Origin: Effusibacillus dendaii | GTDB taxonomy: Bacteria > Bacillota > Bacilli > Tumebacillales > Effusibacillaceae | DNA length: 64,000 bases | NCBI RefSeq assembly: GCF_015097055.1 | Contig: NZ_AP023366.1 | Span: forward strand, 2,879,001 to 2,943,000 | Direction of reading: 5' to 3' | Shown here: piece by piece, positions 19,741-29,644 of the stretch | Numbering within the stretch: position 1 is the stretch's first letter | Layout: each line of letters opens with the position of its first letter | Made by a program: the position numbers and the translations under genes | The notes under the pieces: model-generated | Seen by the model: only the letters and a program-made list of their open reading frames with translations | Database searches by the model: none | Told to the model about the DNA's origin: nothing

Positions 19741-20589
19741 TTGCCCGAACTGCCGGAAGTGGAAACCATTAGACGAAGTCTGGAAGCGCTTGTGGTACAT
19801 AAGACAATCGGCGACGTGACGGTCAATCTGCCCCGTCTGATTCGAACACCGGACGATGTGGAACAGTTCAAAATCATGCTGCGGCAGCAAACCATTCGCG
19901 GCGTTCGCAGACGCGGCAAGTTTTTGCTGTTGGACATCGGTCCGTACACGTTGGTGTCCCATCTGCGCATGGAAGGGCGCTACGGATTGTATCAGACAGG
20001 AGAACCGATCGCCAAACATACACATCTGATTTTTCATTTTACGGATGGTACGGAACTGCGCTATCAGGACGTAAGGCAGTTTGGCACGTTCGATTTGCTC
20101 CCCGAAAATAACTTGTCAGCCGTACCCGGACTTCGGAAAATGGGGCCGGAGCCGCTGTCAGGCGAATTCACGCCCACCGTCTTGCAGCAGAAATTAAAAA
20201 ATCGGACCGGCAAGATCAAATCGCTTCTGTTGGATCAAAATTTGGTCGCCGGCATCGGCAACATCTACGCCGACGAAGCTCTGTTCAGGGCGGGTGTTCA
20301 TCCCGAACGGGAAGCTGGATTGCTCACCAAAGCCCAGATTGAACGGGTATACCGGGCGGTGGTTGATGTTCTTTCCGAATCGGTCAAGTTGGGCGGTTCC
20401 TCCGTCAAATCATACGTTAACGGATTTGGCAGTACAGGAAGTTACCAATACCATTTGAACGTGTATGGCCGAAAAGACGAACCCTGTCCAAATTGCGGTA
20501 CACCCATCAAAAAAAACCGTGTCGGCGGGCGGGGAACCCATTTTTGTCCGAAATGTCAACCGGCCCCCCGCAGCAGACGGTCCCGCTAA
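19741..20589 (+). CDS. mutM: Formamidopyrimidine-DNA glycosylase (Fpg)
   Basis: Base-excision repair enzyme that removes 8-oxoguanine and formamidopyrimidines. 282 residues. The N-terminus reads P-E-L-P-E-V-E-T-I after the initiator, giving the catalytic Pro and Glu. RRRGKFLLLDIG near 57 holds the conserved Lys. GIGNIYADEALFRAGVHP near 170 is the H2TH region. The C-terminal zinc finger is CPNCGT...CPKCQ (about 250-272). TTG 19741 is fixed by the requirement for Pro2 and by GAAAGGAG upstream. Follows polA. Confidence 0.96.
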   Translation: MPELPEVETIRRSLEALVVHKTIGDVTVNLPRLIRTPDDVEQFKIMLRQQTIRGVRRRGKFLLLDIGPYTLVSHLRMEGRYGLYQTGEPIAKHTHLIFHFTDGTELRYQDVRQFGTFDLLPENNLSAVPGLRKMGPEPLSGEFTPTVLQQKLKNRTGKIKSLLLDQNLVAGIGNIYADEALFRAGVHPEREAGLLTKAQIERVYRAVVDVLSESVKLGGSSVKSYVNGFGSTGSYQYHLNVYGRKDEPCPNCGTPIKKNRVGGRGTHFCPKCQPAPRSRRSR

Positions 20590-20685
20590 CGAATTTCCGG
20601 TTGTGCCGCACAGGACATTCCCTTTCCTCATAGACTTAGTTAGGCAGCTAGGTAGGATCCACATAGTGGGGGAGGGAAAGCCGGT

Positions 20686-21405
20686 TTGGTGGCGTTCTTG
20701 TCGTTGTTGTTGCTTGCTTTTGCCGTCAGTCTTGATAGCCTGGGGGTAGGCTTTACGTACGGCCTGCGAAAAATCAGGTTTCCCTGGTGGTCGCTCGCCG
20801 TAGTGACAATGTTATCCGCCTCGACCATCTTGTTGGCGATGGGGCTGGGTCATTTGCTAATCCAACTGTTCTCGCCGGAAGCGGCCAAACGAGTGGGCGC
20901 GGTGATCCTGATCCTGGTCGGCATATGGGCGGTTTACCAGATGTTTAGCCGGAAATCTGACAATACCGATGAACCGAAAAACGTCTCGCCATTGGAACCG
21001 CCGGCCGGTACGGAAACCGAGTGGTCGGCCAATCCGTCACCCGGTTCCGGCGCAACCGTTTCGTACGTGTTCCAATTGGAACTGAAAAAAGTGGGGTTGG
21101 TCATCCAAATTTTAAAAACGCCTTCCATTGCCGACATGGACCGTTCCGGTTCGATCAGCAGCAGTGAAGCGATTGTACTAGGAATTGCACTGTCGATGGA
21201 CGGTTTTGGCGCCGGTATAGGAGCGTCTTTGGTTGGATACCCGCCTGTTTTGACAGCGACCACGATTTCACTCATGAGCTTGCTTTTTATTGGTCTGGGA
21301 TTGAAAATCGGACATATATATGCAGAAACACCATTTGTCCGGAAACTGGCAATTTTGCCGGGAATCCTTTTAATTATGATCGGTATATCTAAACTGTTTT
21401 CGTAA
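20686..21405 (+). CDS. ytaF: Sporulation membrane protein YtaF
   Basis: 239-residue integral membrane protein, two blocks of three predicted helices separated by a hydrophilic stretch (residues about 85-145). Each block has the family's Asp motif: AVSLDSLGVGFTYG near 15 and ALSMDGFGAGIGASLVGYP near 170, as in the MntP/YtaF cation-exporter-like superfamily. In B. subtilis ytaF is sporulation-associated and lies in the same polA-mutM-ytaF-coaE order. TTG 20686 follows GGGGGAGGG. Confidence 0.9.
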   Translation: MVAFLSLLLLAFAVSLDSLGVGFTYGLRKIRFPWWSLAVVTMLSASTILLAMGLGHLLIQLFSPEAAKRVGAVILILVGIWAVYQMFSRKSDNTDEPKNVSPLEPPAGTETEWSANPSPGSGATVSYVFQLELKKVGLVIQILKTPSIADMDRSGSISSSEAIVLGIALSMDGFGAGIGASLVGYPPVLTATTISLMSLLFIGLGLKIGHIYAETPFVRKLAILPGILLIMIGISKLFS

Positions 21406-21416
21406 GGAGAATTGTT

Positions 21417-22016
21417 ATGATCGCAGGGTTAACAGGCGGCATCGCCAGCGGGAAAAGCACGGTTTCCAAAATGTTCCGGGAACTAGGGGCCCCAATCGTG
21501 GATGCCGACATTATCGCCCGTTTAGTGGTGGAACCGGATCGTCCGGCGTGGCAGGGTATCGTGGAAGAATTCGGAACTGAGATTTTGCTGTCAGATCGCA
21601 CGATTGACCGTACAAAACTGGGAAGCATCATATTTGCAGATGCTTCCCGCCGGGACAAGCTAAACCGGATCGTCCACCCGCGTGTGCGCGAGGAGGCGGC
21701 CCGGCAGGTAGAACAATTTTTGCGAGAAGATCCGAAACGCCCGATTCTGCAGGACGTTCCGTTGTTGATTGAGACAGGCCTATACAAACAAATGGACAAA
21801 GTGATCGTCGTGTATGTGAATGAGGAGACACAGTTACAGCGCCTGATGCAGCGGGACGGTTCGACGAAAGCGGAGGCCATGCAACGGATTCGGGCCCAGA
21901 TGCCGATTGAAGAGAAAAAAAAGTTTGCCGATTTTCTGATCGACAACAGCGGTTCCTTGGAAGGAACCCGACAGCAGGTCGAACAAATCTGGGAGGAGTT
22001 GAACCGGCTGGCGTGA
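21417..22016 (+). CDS. coaE: Dephospho-CoA kinase
   Basis: Last step of coenzyme A synthesis, phosphorylating the ribose 3'-OH of dephospho-CoA. 199 residues with the P-loop TGGIASGKST at residue 6, the VDADIIARLVV Asp near 30, and VHPRVREEA and DVPLLIETGLY segments typical of CoaE. ATG 21417 follows AAGGAGA, 11 bp after ytaF. Its stop overlaps the next start by 4 bp (GTGA). Confidence 0.96.
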   Translation: MIAGLTGGIASGKSTVSKMFRELGAPIVDADIIARLVVEPDRPAWQGIVEEFGTEILLSDRTIDRTKLGSIIFADASRRDKLNRIVHPRVREEAARQVEQFLREDPKRPILQDVPLLIETGLYKQMDKVIVVYVNEETQLQRLMQRDGSTKAEAMQRIRAQMPIEEKKKFADFLIDNSGSLEGTRQQVEQIWEELNRLA

Positions 22017-22558
22017 AAAAAAGGTATCTGCTGGTTGCCGTAATTCTGATTACACTGCTTACCATGTTGGCCTCCAAGCCGATTTTAAAATGGATGTATC
22101 CGCTCTACCATTACGATGTGATCCGGGAAAACGGACTGGCGTATAACGTCGATCCGTTGCTGATCGCCGCGATTGTCCATGTCGAGAGCAAATTTCAGGA
22201 AACGAACGTATCACGCGCAGGAGCGGTCGGTCTTATGCAGCTGATGCCTGACACGGCGGAATGGATATCCCAACAGTCGGGTATTTTATACCAATCGCAG
22301 ACCGATTTGGCCCAGCCAGGAGTGAATATCAAGTTGGGAAGCTGGTATGTCGCCTACTTGGAAAAACGTTTCAACGGAAACCGTGTGGCAGCCATTGCGG
22401 CGTACAATTCCGGTCCAAACCGAGTCGATAACTGGCTGAAAAGCGGCACGTGGGACGGTACGCTTGAACACCTCGACCAAATTCCGGTTGGCGAAACGCG
22501 TCACTACGTACAGCGGGTTCTTTATAATTACGAACGATACAAAGAAATTTACACATAA
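22013..22558 (+). CDS. Membrane-anchored lytic transglycosylase (SLT)
   Basis: 181 residues. A single N-terminal membrane helix (residues about 5-22) is followed by a lysozyme-like SLT domain that would cleave peptidoglycan glycan strands outside the cell. Visible: AAIVHVESKFQE with the catalytic Glu near 60, AGAVGLMQLMPDTAEW, and the AAYNSGPNRVDNW motif near 125. GTG 22013 overlaps the coaE stop (GTGA), indicating coupling. Equivalent genes after coaE occur in other Bacillales (B. subtilis YjbJ is a relative by domain). A terminator follows. Confidence 0.92.
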   Translation: MKKRYLLVAVILITLLTMLASKPILKWMYPLYHYDVIRENGLAYNVDPLLIAAIVHVESKFQETNVSRAGAVGLMQLMPDTAEWISQQSGILYQSQTDLAQPGVNIKLGSWYVAYLEKRFNGNRVAAIAAYNSGPNRVDNWLKSGTWDGTLEHLDQIPVGETRHYVQRVLYNYERYKEIYT

Positions 22559-22560
22559 AG

Positions 22561-22600
22561 AACCGTCTCCGCGCGATCGTCTTGCGGGAGACGGTTTATT
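22561..22600 (+). terminator. Terminator after the transglycosylase gene
   Basis: AACCGTCTCCGC (22561-22572) / GCGGGAGACGGTT (22584-22596), one bulged base, followed by TTATTT. It closes the polA-coaE block and abuts the truncated end of the pseudogene on the other strand. Confidence 0.75.
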
Positions 22601-22607
22601 TACTGAT

Positions 22608-23145
22608 TCACTCGCGCATTACCTGTCGTTCTTGCAGGACGCGCAACAGTGTTGGTTGGATACTAAGAGGTGCATCATCAATTTCATCCAGAAAAAAGGT
22701 TCTGTTATGTGCCAATTCAAACAGTCTTATTTTGCCCCCCTTCTTTCGCTCCCGTAAAGGAGCCTTCTTCGTATCCAGACAATTCACTTTCGGCCAGGCT
22801 CTCGGTTAAACCAGCAAAGTTTACAGGCACAAACGGTTCATTCCGTCGGGGGGAATGTTGATGAATCGCCTGGGCAAATACTTCCTTACCCGTACCGTTT
22901 TCTCCCGTAATCAATACAGTAAAATCGCTTTCTGCTAATTTGGCGGCCACATGTTTGGCGAAGGTTATGGATTGACTCACACCGATAATGTTTTGAAAAG
23001 TGTACTTTGTAGTTGAACCCAGATGGGCGCTCTTTTTGCGGATTTCCTGTTCGATTCGTTGTACCTTAGTCACGTCCTGAAATGTCACAACCACTCCCAG
23101 GAACAGTCCGTCTATCCTGAAAATATCGCTCATTGTAAGACCTTA
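22608..23145 (-). pseudogene. Sigma-54-dependent activator, PAS + truncated AAA+ part
   Basis: Central fragment of an enhancer-binding protein. A PAS-like end ([16 protein letters not shown]) leads into the AAA+ domain: Walker [17 protein letters not shown] and the sigma-54 contact loop as GSFTGA. A one-base gain in a G run near 22735 shifts the frame. In the corrected frame [20 protein letters not shown] gives Walker B, then VLQERQVMRE and a stop at 22608-22610. The remaining AAA+ part and the HTH are gone. The N-terminal part lies beyond the IS110 element at 24763-25284. Confidence 0.85.
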
Positions 23146-23230
23146 AAAAGGCAATAAGAAAGTGACCCTTGAGCCGACAAAAAATGGCCAGAGCAGATGA
23201 CAACCTATTGTTTGAAATAAACAGTAACAA

Positions 23231-24451
23231 TCAGGAGACAGCTGTATTAATCGTAACCGATACGCCTAATGACTCGAGTTTCTTTATAGAGTGCTTAATG
23301 ATCACGTCGCGTTTTTGTTCCTCATAATAGGTCGGACCAAGTTCGATGTAGGGTTGTTTCCGCTTAAGGATATAGTAGGCCATAGACAATATACTGTGAG
23401 CTACAGCAACCGTCGCTCGATTAGCTCCCCGGCGTGTCGCAATTCGGTGATATTGGCTGGATAAGTATGTTCCTTTCGTTCTAGCCGCAGCCTTTGCGGC
23501 TTCGACGAGCGTACTTCGAAGCTTCTTGTTCCCTTTGCGCGTTTTTCCTGAAATTCGTTTGCCGGCGCTTTCGTTCTGACCCGGACACAGCCCTGCCCAA
23601 GAGCATAAGTGAGCAGCAGAGGGATACTGATCCATGTTCGTACCAATTTCAGCCAATATTGTCTCTGCTGTCCGTATCGCCACGCCGGGGATCGTGTCCA
23701 GCAGTGCCAGGTCTTCCTCAAAAGGGAGCATGCGCTCCTTGATTTCTTCATCTAACCTGCCAATCTCTTCGTCCAAATAATCGATGTGCCGGAGCTGGGC
23801 ACCCAGCATGAGTTTCTGATGCGGTCCCATTAAGCCGTTCAAAGCTCGTTTCAAATCCTCTTTCTTACTTTTCAACTTCCGCTTTGCCAGTTCAGACAAA
23901 GTATCCGGATCCGTTTCACCGGCAATCATCGCTTCGATCATGGCGCGTCCGGACTTCCCAAGCACGTTGCTGGCAACCGCGGCAAGCTTGATGTTGGCAC
24001 CTTCCAATACTTTTTGAATGCGGCTGACCTCTCGAGCACGTTCTTCAATGAGGCTACGGCGATACCGGATCAATTCTCTGAGTTCGCGTTGCTCTCGGTT
24101 TGGGATATAGCTGCCTTTTAGGAGGCCGTGCCGGAGTAATCCGGCAATCCATTCCGCATCTTTGACGTCGGTCTTGCGACCAGGAACATTCTTGATGTGT
24201 TGAGCGTTCACAACAAGCGCCTCAATATCCTCAAGCTCCAACAAATTGTAGATCGGTTTCCAGAACGGTCCTGTGCTTTCCATAGCGACGTGAGTGCACC
24301 CTTTGACCTTGATCCAATCAACGAGCAAGATTAAATCATCGGTCATGGTACCAAACGTTTGGATTTCTTTCCCTTCGGGTGTGATGGTGCAGGCCACAAT
24401 GTTCTTTTTATGAACGTCAAGTCCGCACACATGGCTATAAACGACGTCCAT
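23231..24451 (-). CDS. IS110-family transposase
   Basis: 406 residues, intact. N-terminal RuvC-like DEDD domain: [14 protein letters not shown] (first Asp), [13 protein letters not shown] (Glu) and [19 protein letters not shown] (two Asp). Coiled region in the middle, then the C-terminal Tnp_20 domain with [19 protein letters not shown] and [15 protein letters not shown], including a conserved Ser environment. ATG 24451 is chosen over an in-frame start 27 bp upstream because AAGGAG lies 10-11 bp before it. These enzymes are recombinases guided by a bridge RNA. Different subgroup from the remnant at 61.6 kb. Confidence 0.95.
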   Translation of the reverse strand: MDVVYSHVCGLDVHKKNIVACTITPEGKEIQTFGTMTDDLILLVDWIKVKGCTHVAMESTGPFWKPIYNLLELEDIEALVVNAQHIKNVPGRKTDVKDAEWIAGLLRHGLLKGSYIPNREQRELRELIRYRRSLIEERAREVSRIQKVLEGANIKLAAVASNVLGKSGRAMIEAMIAGETDPDTLSELAKRKLKSKKEDLKRALNGLMGPHQKLMLGAQLRHIDYLDEEIGRLDEEIKERMLPFEEDLALLDTIPGVAIRTAETILAEIGTNMDQYPSAAHLCSWAGLCPGQNESAGKRISGKTRKGNKKLRSTLVEAAKAAARTKGTYLSSQYHRIATRRGANRATVAVAHSILSMAYYILKRKQPYIELGPTYYEEQKRDVIIKHSIKKLESLGVSVTINTAVS

Positions 24452-24760
24452 TCGTAGAATTCTCCTTACGGCGTGCAAGATTGAAGGGCTGGTGCAACAA
24501 CCACCAAATGGTTATTCTATCCTGCGTGCTTCCAAAATGGAGCAACAATCTGTGGTGCACCTGGTCGTTGGGGTCTGTCTAAAACTCGGGCTCGAAGCAC
24601 CATTGACTGCCGACCTCCCTTCGCCAGCCGTAAGTAAATGATATCGCATGTGTACCATTTTCATCATCTGATGGTGCCGCGTTAGCGGCATGGAGGTCTA
24701 ATATGATCGGAACTTTCGAAACAAGCGGAACCAAGTTTCTTATCTATTGGCTAACTCTCG
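24452..24760 (-). ncRNA. Candidate bridge-RNA region of the IS110 element
   Basis: Non-coding end upstream of the transposase, where IS110 elements of this layout encode a structured bridge RNA pairing with target and donor DNA. Seen: a long non-coding stretch with local complementarity (for example CACCAAATGG and CCAAAATGG/GGTGC segments). The RNA itself is inferred from family knowledge, not from a structural match. Confidence 0.35.
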
Positions 24761-24762
24761 AC

Positions 24763-25284
24763 CTAATCTGACGAAGTCCCGGAAAAATTCGGCAGAATAT
24801 AAGTGTGCTTTTCCATTGGCAGTTTTAACAGTCGAGCAATGTCAAAAATTGTGGTAAGGTCTAACGGACGCGTTTCCAAATCGATTATTTTTTCTATAGC
24901 GGCAGGCACCAACTCTTTCAGTCCGTGAGTGATCGCTACATCGATCTGGTCTTTTTCCGGCAGTTGAATATCGGAGTTTGGTACATAAGGAATGAAATGC
25001 AAATGATCAAATCCGAGACGATTCAATAGTTCAACCGTATCATTCACCGTATGAATGCTGTTTGAAACAAAAAGGCATCTTGTCCCCGGTGCAAGATCCA
25101 TGATTTGCTCCAATTTCGATAATTGAACGGTCCTTCTTGCGAGTAGTACCGGAACTTCGTTTGATAGTTCCGGCAAACTCTCCAACAGACTTTTGGTGGT
25201 AACCAGAACCAGTTTGCATGCATTCAAAACTTCCTCACGAAGTTGTTTATGTTCATGGGCGGTATAAATTTGAATTGTTGACTT
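24763..25284 (-). pseudogene. Sigma-54-dependent activator, N-terminal sensory part
   Basis: About 155-174 residues resembling a PrpR_N-type sensory domain, with alternating hydrophobic strands (ACKLVLVTTKSLLESL, GTRCLFVSNSIHTVNDTVEL, DVAITHGLKELVPAAIEKI) and no catalytic motif. It points toward the PAS/AAA+ fragment at 22608-23145, from which it is separated by the IS110 element, so both are parts of one broken gene. The frame is open up to 25284 but lacks a good start; TTG 25227 follows GAGGAAG. Identification as N-terminal half rests on position and pattern. Confidence 0.6.
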
Positions 25285-25425
25285 AAAACAATCCTAAAAC
25301 TACACCTATAAAGAGTGAAAACCACTTTTTCAACAGATTGATTAAACATACGTTCTGGTTACTTTCGTAGGCTGTATTTGCTATAAAAAATGCAGGCTCC
25401 AAAGACGCTTGCATTGTTCCGGTTA

Positions 25426-26546
25426 TTAAAGTTTGGTCAAAAGGCATGCAAAAAGTGCCGCTCTGACAGGAAGCTGATCAATTTCAATATGCTCATTTCC
25501 GGCGTGAATGCCTTCACCTGCAGCGCCCAAGCCATCCAGCGTCGGAATTCCTGATGCAGAAGTGAAATTACCGTCACTGCCCCCACCTACTGATTCCTCA
25601 GTCAGATGAATACCTAGCTCGGATGCACAAGATTTTGCCAAAATGAACAGCTGCGCGGTCTTGTCTGTCCTTTCCATTGGGGGACGATTGATTCCGCCCG
25701 AAATTTGCAAGGAAATCCCTTCAAGATGTGGCTGAATTCCATGAATAACTTCAGTAATCCGATGCCCTTGTTCGATTTGTGATATACGAAGATCCACACC
25801 TGGTTCGGCGTGCTCGGCTACCACATTCTCAGTACTTCCGCCCTTTACCACTCCTACGTTAAGGGTTGTTCCTTTTTCATAGTCGGTCAATGAATGCAGG
25901 AATAAAATTTGATGAGCCAATTCCTGTATCGCACTGATCCCTTCTTGGTGGTGGTTGCCCGAATGTGCCGCTTTTCCCTTTATTGTGATATGGAACCTGC
26001 CCATCCCTTTGCGCGCGGTTTTTAAAGCTCCGCTGCGTGCGGCGGATGGTTCAGGTACAAGTACAGCGGTACTTTTTCAGCTTCCTGCTCAATGAGGGAT
26101 CGGGACGAGGTGCTGCCAATTTCTTCATCGCTGGTGCATAAGAAAACGATGCGTTTGTTTATAGGGATTCCCAATTCACCGCAAGCTTTTATTGCCCAAA
26201 GGGATTGTACGATGCCACCCTTCATATCTAAGATGCCGGGACCAAACGCTTTATTCCCTTCTACTGTATGAGAGCCGACCAACATCCCAAACTGTAACAA
26301 AATGAGTAGTAATTAAGATTTGTGAATCGTCAGTCCCATCGCAGAAACGCGGGTGATTCCCGGAATCGCTCTGAGGAATAATTTCAGCTTCAATGTTTAG
26401 ATGCTTCTTAAACAGTTTTTGAATTTCTTCCCCGCAACGATCTACATTGCTTTTGAATTGGAAGGTGATTCGGCTGCTACGAGCGTATGAAGGTCGTTTA
26501 GAATGTCTTGTTGATGTTGTTGTAAATAATTCAATACTTTTTCCAT
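25426..26546 (-). pseudogene. M20-family peptidase (carboxypeptidase G2-like), frameshifted
   Basis: Zinc-dependent aminoacylase/carboxypeptidase type protein, broken. It starts at ATG 26546 (LNDLHTLVAAESPSNSKA), loses frame near 26450, continues as CGEEIQKLFKKHLNIEAEII, shifts again near 26300 to give the GILDMKGGIVQSLWAIKA metal region and LCTSDEEIGSTSSRS catalytic Glu pair, then shifts at about 26020 (one extra T) into GRFHITIKGKAAHSGNH and ends at 25426 with ASGIPTLDGLGAAGEGIHAG. At least three frameshifts. Lies between the broken transporter and broken regulator. Confidence 0.88.
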
Positions 26547-26583
26547 CTGTTGAAGCCCCTTTCTTATGACTGAATGCGGGAGT

Positions 26584-28004
26584 TTAGAATGGTCCCCAGT
26601 GAATCAAAACACCGATGATTATGAATATAAATCCGAGGACAAACCAAATCGCAGTTAATGGAAGCATGAATTCAACCATTTACCGTATGAAATCCCGCTG
26701 GAAGCGAGAACGCCCATTAATACGCCGGATGTCGGGTTAATGGTGTTGACAAATCCTTCACCAAACATTACGGCTTGTACAGCAACCTGACGGGTGATAT
26801 GCAGCAAATCAGACAAAGGAACAAGAATTGGCATCAACACAGTGGATTCTCCGGAACCGGAAGAAATCAAAAACTGCAGAGCCACACTTCCAATAACCAT
26901 ACTGATCGCTCCTCCAACGGGAGGTAACGGTGCCAGAAGAGATGCTAGCGCATTCACGATGGTATCTAAGATCTTTCCATCATCCAGAATGAGGCCTACG
27001 GCTCTCGCCATACCTACAATTAACGCTCCATATACCATCTGTTGACAGCCCTTAATGAATGTCTTTGCAATGTCATGCGCACTCATCCGGGCAATTAAAC
27101 CGGAAACTATTGCGATAAAAATAAACAGTCCTGCCATTTCGTTTTCTGACCATTTGTACTTCTGCGAGAATATGATAAATGCCAATAAAGCGAGACCGGA
27201 AAAGCCAGGATTCGTTTCTGACGTAATGTCATAGAAGCCGCATGGTCTGCTTCCGTTTGGTTTTCATTCACAGAATTGGGGAACGGATCCGACCCAAGTA
27301 TGCTTTTGCCAGGGTCCTTTTTTATTTTACGCGCGTACCAGTAAATGTAAGCTATTGTTACAATAAGAACTGTCAGATACATCACAATACGATAGCCGAT
27401 TCCGGAGAATAGCGGCAGTTCCGCAATACGCTGCGACAAACCAAGTGTTTGCGGGGCAATCACCGGCATATTCCATCCTGTATATGTGCCTAAGTAGATA
27501 AGTGCGGCACCAAAAACAGCATCTAGTTTCAATCCTCTTGCGAGTATGATCCCTAATGGTATTAAAGCAATCACAGAGTTAACTACAATCCCGGTTGTCC
27601 CTAGAACAGAAAACACCAAGGCTATCGGAATGATGAATAGAAGTAATCGATTTCGAAACTTATGCAGAGTGGTTTTTAAAAATGCATCGATTGCACCGGT
27701 TTTTTCAATAACCGCTAAAGCCCCGCTCGTAAAGAGAATAAGGAAAATAAGAGGCGCCGCTTTCACCATTCCTGTATGAATTAGGGTGAAGAAATCAACG
27801 AACCCAGTCGGATTAGACGCAACCGTATGATAGCTTCCTGGTACCGTAACTGTGATATCGCCTTTTTTACAGTTTTAAACACGCCCGCCGGAATTACATA
27901 GGTGGCAATAGCACAGACGATACAAATATAAAATAAAAGAATGTATGCATCAGGTTTTGGAAATCTTCTTTTCGTCTGTTTTTTACTAAGTCGGTTTCTT
28001 GCAT
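26584..28004 (-). pseudogene. YfcC/DcuC-type membrane transporter, frameshifted
   Basis: Amino-acid/peptide or C4-dicarboxylate-type carrier of the YfcC group. From ATG 28004 (AGGAGG upstream) the reading frame must shift near 27960 to give ATYVIPAGVFKTVKKGDITV, continues through LFTSGALAVIEKTGAIDAF and LIYLGTYTGWNMPVIAPQ, shifts near 27190 into a second hydrophobic part with [20 protein letters not shown] and [16 protein letters not shown], and shifts once more near 26680 before ending as [11 protein letters not shown] at 26584. Several single-base lesions, no insertion. First gene of the dead unit downstream of a sigma-54 promoter. Confidence 0.88.
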
Positions 28005-28158
28005 GAGAGTGTATCCTCCTCTGCCGTGTTGTGTTTGCTTGGCCTATTTGATTGACATCAGGACCCGGTCTTATGGACCGAATTTTATGACAATTTGCTT
28101 CGTATCATATTGAACCCTCCCCCATTTTTTGTGTTATCCATGCACGTAATACTTCTAT

Positions 28159-28175
28159 AGCAAAAAACATGCCAA
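28159..28175 (-). promoter_or_regulatory. Sigma-54 (-24/-12) promoter
   Basis: On the - strand TTGGCATGTTTTTTGCT: GG and GC are exactly 10 nt apart and every constrained position of YTGGCAYGNNNNTTGCW is met. It lies about 155 bp before the transporter start at 28004, and the linked pseudogene at 22.6-25.3 kb is a sigma-54 activator. Confidence 0.8.
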
Positions 28176-28321
28176 ATGGAATTTCCGCTGAAAGTACAAG
28201 TGTTTCGAATGTTTTTTTGACTTATAGATATTTTGTTGGAGATTCAACAGCCTAAAAAAGGCCTAAAAACAAACCAATAAATTCAATTATTCAATTTCAA
28301 ATGTCATACATATCAGTGTAA

Positions 28322-28361
28322 CTTGGCTTACGCCCGCGCCAAAGGCTTGGCATAAGCCAAG
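28322..28361. repeat. Inverted repeat ahead of the MFS gene
   Basis: CTTGGCTTA (28322-28330) / TAAGCCAAG (28353-28361). No T tract. It may be a terminator remnant or an operator for the MFS gene at 28418. The rest of 28005-28417 holds the sigma-54 promoter and AT-rich sequence without genes. Confidence 0.45.
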
Positions 28362-28417
28362 CTTCACTAATGAAAAAAAGGAAAGAGGGAATACCATACG
28401 GGAAAGGGGGATTTTGC

Positions 28418-29599
28418 TTGTCTTTCCGAGCTTGGACGAAACAGATGCGAACTCTCCTCTGGACCGGTTTCCTGTTTACTTTGGCGTATGCGCTGTCAGC
28501 CGCCTTTATCAATGTGTACCTGTGGAACCAAACCAAAAGTTTTATCCCGCTTGCGGTATTCAATGGATTGCAGTTTGCCATGATGCCTGTGATTTTTTTC
28601 CTGGCAAGTCGGCTTTGGCGGGTTGCCATTGGCACTTTTTTGCGGACGGGTATCTTTTTGCACGGCGTTTTTTATGGACTCATCCTTTTGCTGGATAACC
28701 GTCTGCCGGTGTCCGTCATGGGGATTTTACTCGGTATGGGAGCCGGTTTTTATTGGTATGCGTACAACCTGCTGGCGCTTCGTGTTACGGAACGGCATCT
28801 GCGCGGCAAATTCCAAAGCGGGGTGGGCACCAGCAATTCAATCGCGCTGGTGACCGCTCCTTTGCTGTCCGGATTCATCATCATGATGGCAAAAGAAGTA
28901 GGGTATACGTTGGTATTTGGTTTGTCATTGCTGTTTTTTGGTTTGTCGTTCTGGACCAGCCTGCGCCTGCAAAAAACGAACGAACAAGACAGGCCAATGC
29001 GGCTGTTCCGCCGTCGCCATCCCAATTGGAACCGCGTGTTGACAGGAAACTTTTTTCAGGGGTTGCGGGAGGGCGTATTCGTTTTCATTTTGTCGATCAT
29101 GGTGATTATCGTAACGGGCAGCGCATGGGTGTTGGGCAAATATGTGGCGCTGACCGCCGGATTGTCGGCTGTCTCTTATTTTTTGGTCGGCCGAATGTTG
29201 AGTTGGAATCGATACAATGAATTTATGCTGATCGGATCCCTGGCTTCCAGTATAGCCCTTGTTTTGTTTCTGTTTGAGCCGAATTATTGGATTCTGCTCG
29301 TATACGGCGTAATTTCCGCTCTGTTTGCCCCGTTTTTTTTGGTGCCGTTTGGAACCAGGGTGTTTCAGGTAATTGACGAGGCGCATGAACGGTTTGAGCG
29401 GGAATATATGGTGGAACGGGAGATTGTAATAAATAGCGGTCGGGTCCTGAGTATCGCTGTGTTTGCCATCACCTATCATTATCTGCCGGAAAATACACTG
29501 CCTCTCTACCTGCTGATCGCCGGTTCCATGCAAATTCTGGCTGTTTTGTGCCTGCGAAGAGTCGGATTCCGGTTAAACGGGATGTGGGAAGATGCTTGA
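28418..29599 (+). CDS. MFS transporter
   Basis: 393-residue polytopic membrane protein with about 11-12 hydrophobic helices and a central basic loop (LFRRRHPNWNRV near 205), the usual major-facilitator layout. The segment GMGAGFYWYAYNLLALRVTE near helix 4 is recognisable in YqgE/YttB-like Bacillus MFS proteins of unknown substrate. TTG 28418 is chosen because GGAAAGGGGG ends 7 bp upstream; the ATG at 28370 has no ribosome site. It ends 45 bp before pncB, but no functional link is evident. Confidence 0.8.
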   Translation: MSFRAWTKQMRTLLWTGFLFTLAYALSAAFINVYLWNQTKSFIPLAVFNGLQFAMMPVIFFLASRLWRVAIGTFLRTGIFLHGVFYGLILLLDNRLPVSVMGILLGMGAGFYWYAYNLLALRVTERHLRGKFQSGVGTSNSIALVTAPLLSGFIIMMAKEVGYTLVFGLSLLFFGLSFWTSLRLQKTNEQDRPMRLFRRRHPNWNRVLTGNFFQGLREGVFVFILSIMVIIVTGSAWVLGKYVALTAGLSAVSYFLVGRMLSWNRYNEFMLIGSLASSIALVLFLFEPNYWILLVYGVISALFAPFFLVPFGTRVFQVIDEAHERFEREYMVEREIVINSGRVLSIAVFAITYHYLPENTLPLYLLIAGSMQILAVLCLRRVGFRLNGMWEDA

Positions 29600-29644
29600 C
29601 ATTTCATGTACAATGGAGAAAAAAGAGATGAGAAGGTGACCGGC

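Larger units (their letters stand above)
23150..24760 (-). mobile_element. IS110-family insertion sequence
   Basis: Approximate extent of an element inserted into the sigma-54 activator gene. It holds one intact transposase gene and about 300 bp of non-coding sequence upstream of it. No terminal inverted repeats or target duplication are seen, as expected for IS110 elements; exact ends are not resolved because the flanking gene is also degenerate. Confidence 0.75.

Noticed and set aside
20410-20749. Frames covering the mutM 3' end and ytaF 5' region
   Set aside because: They are out-of-frame readings of mutM/ytaF; the TTG start of ytaF with GGGGGAGGG explains the region.
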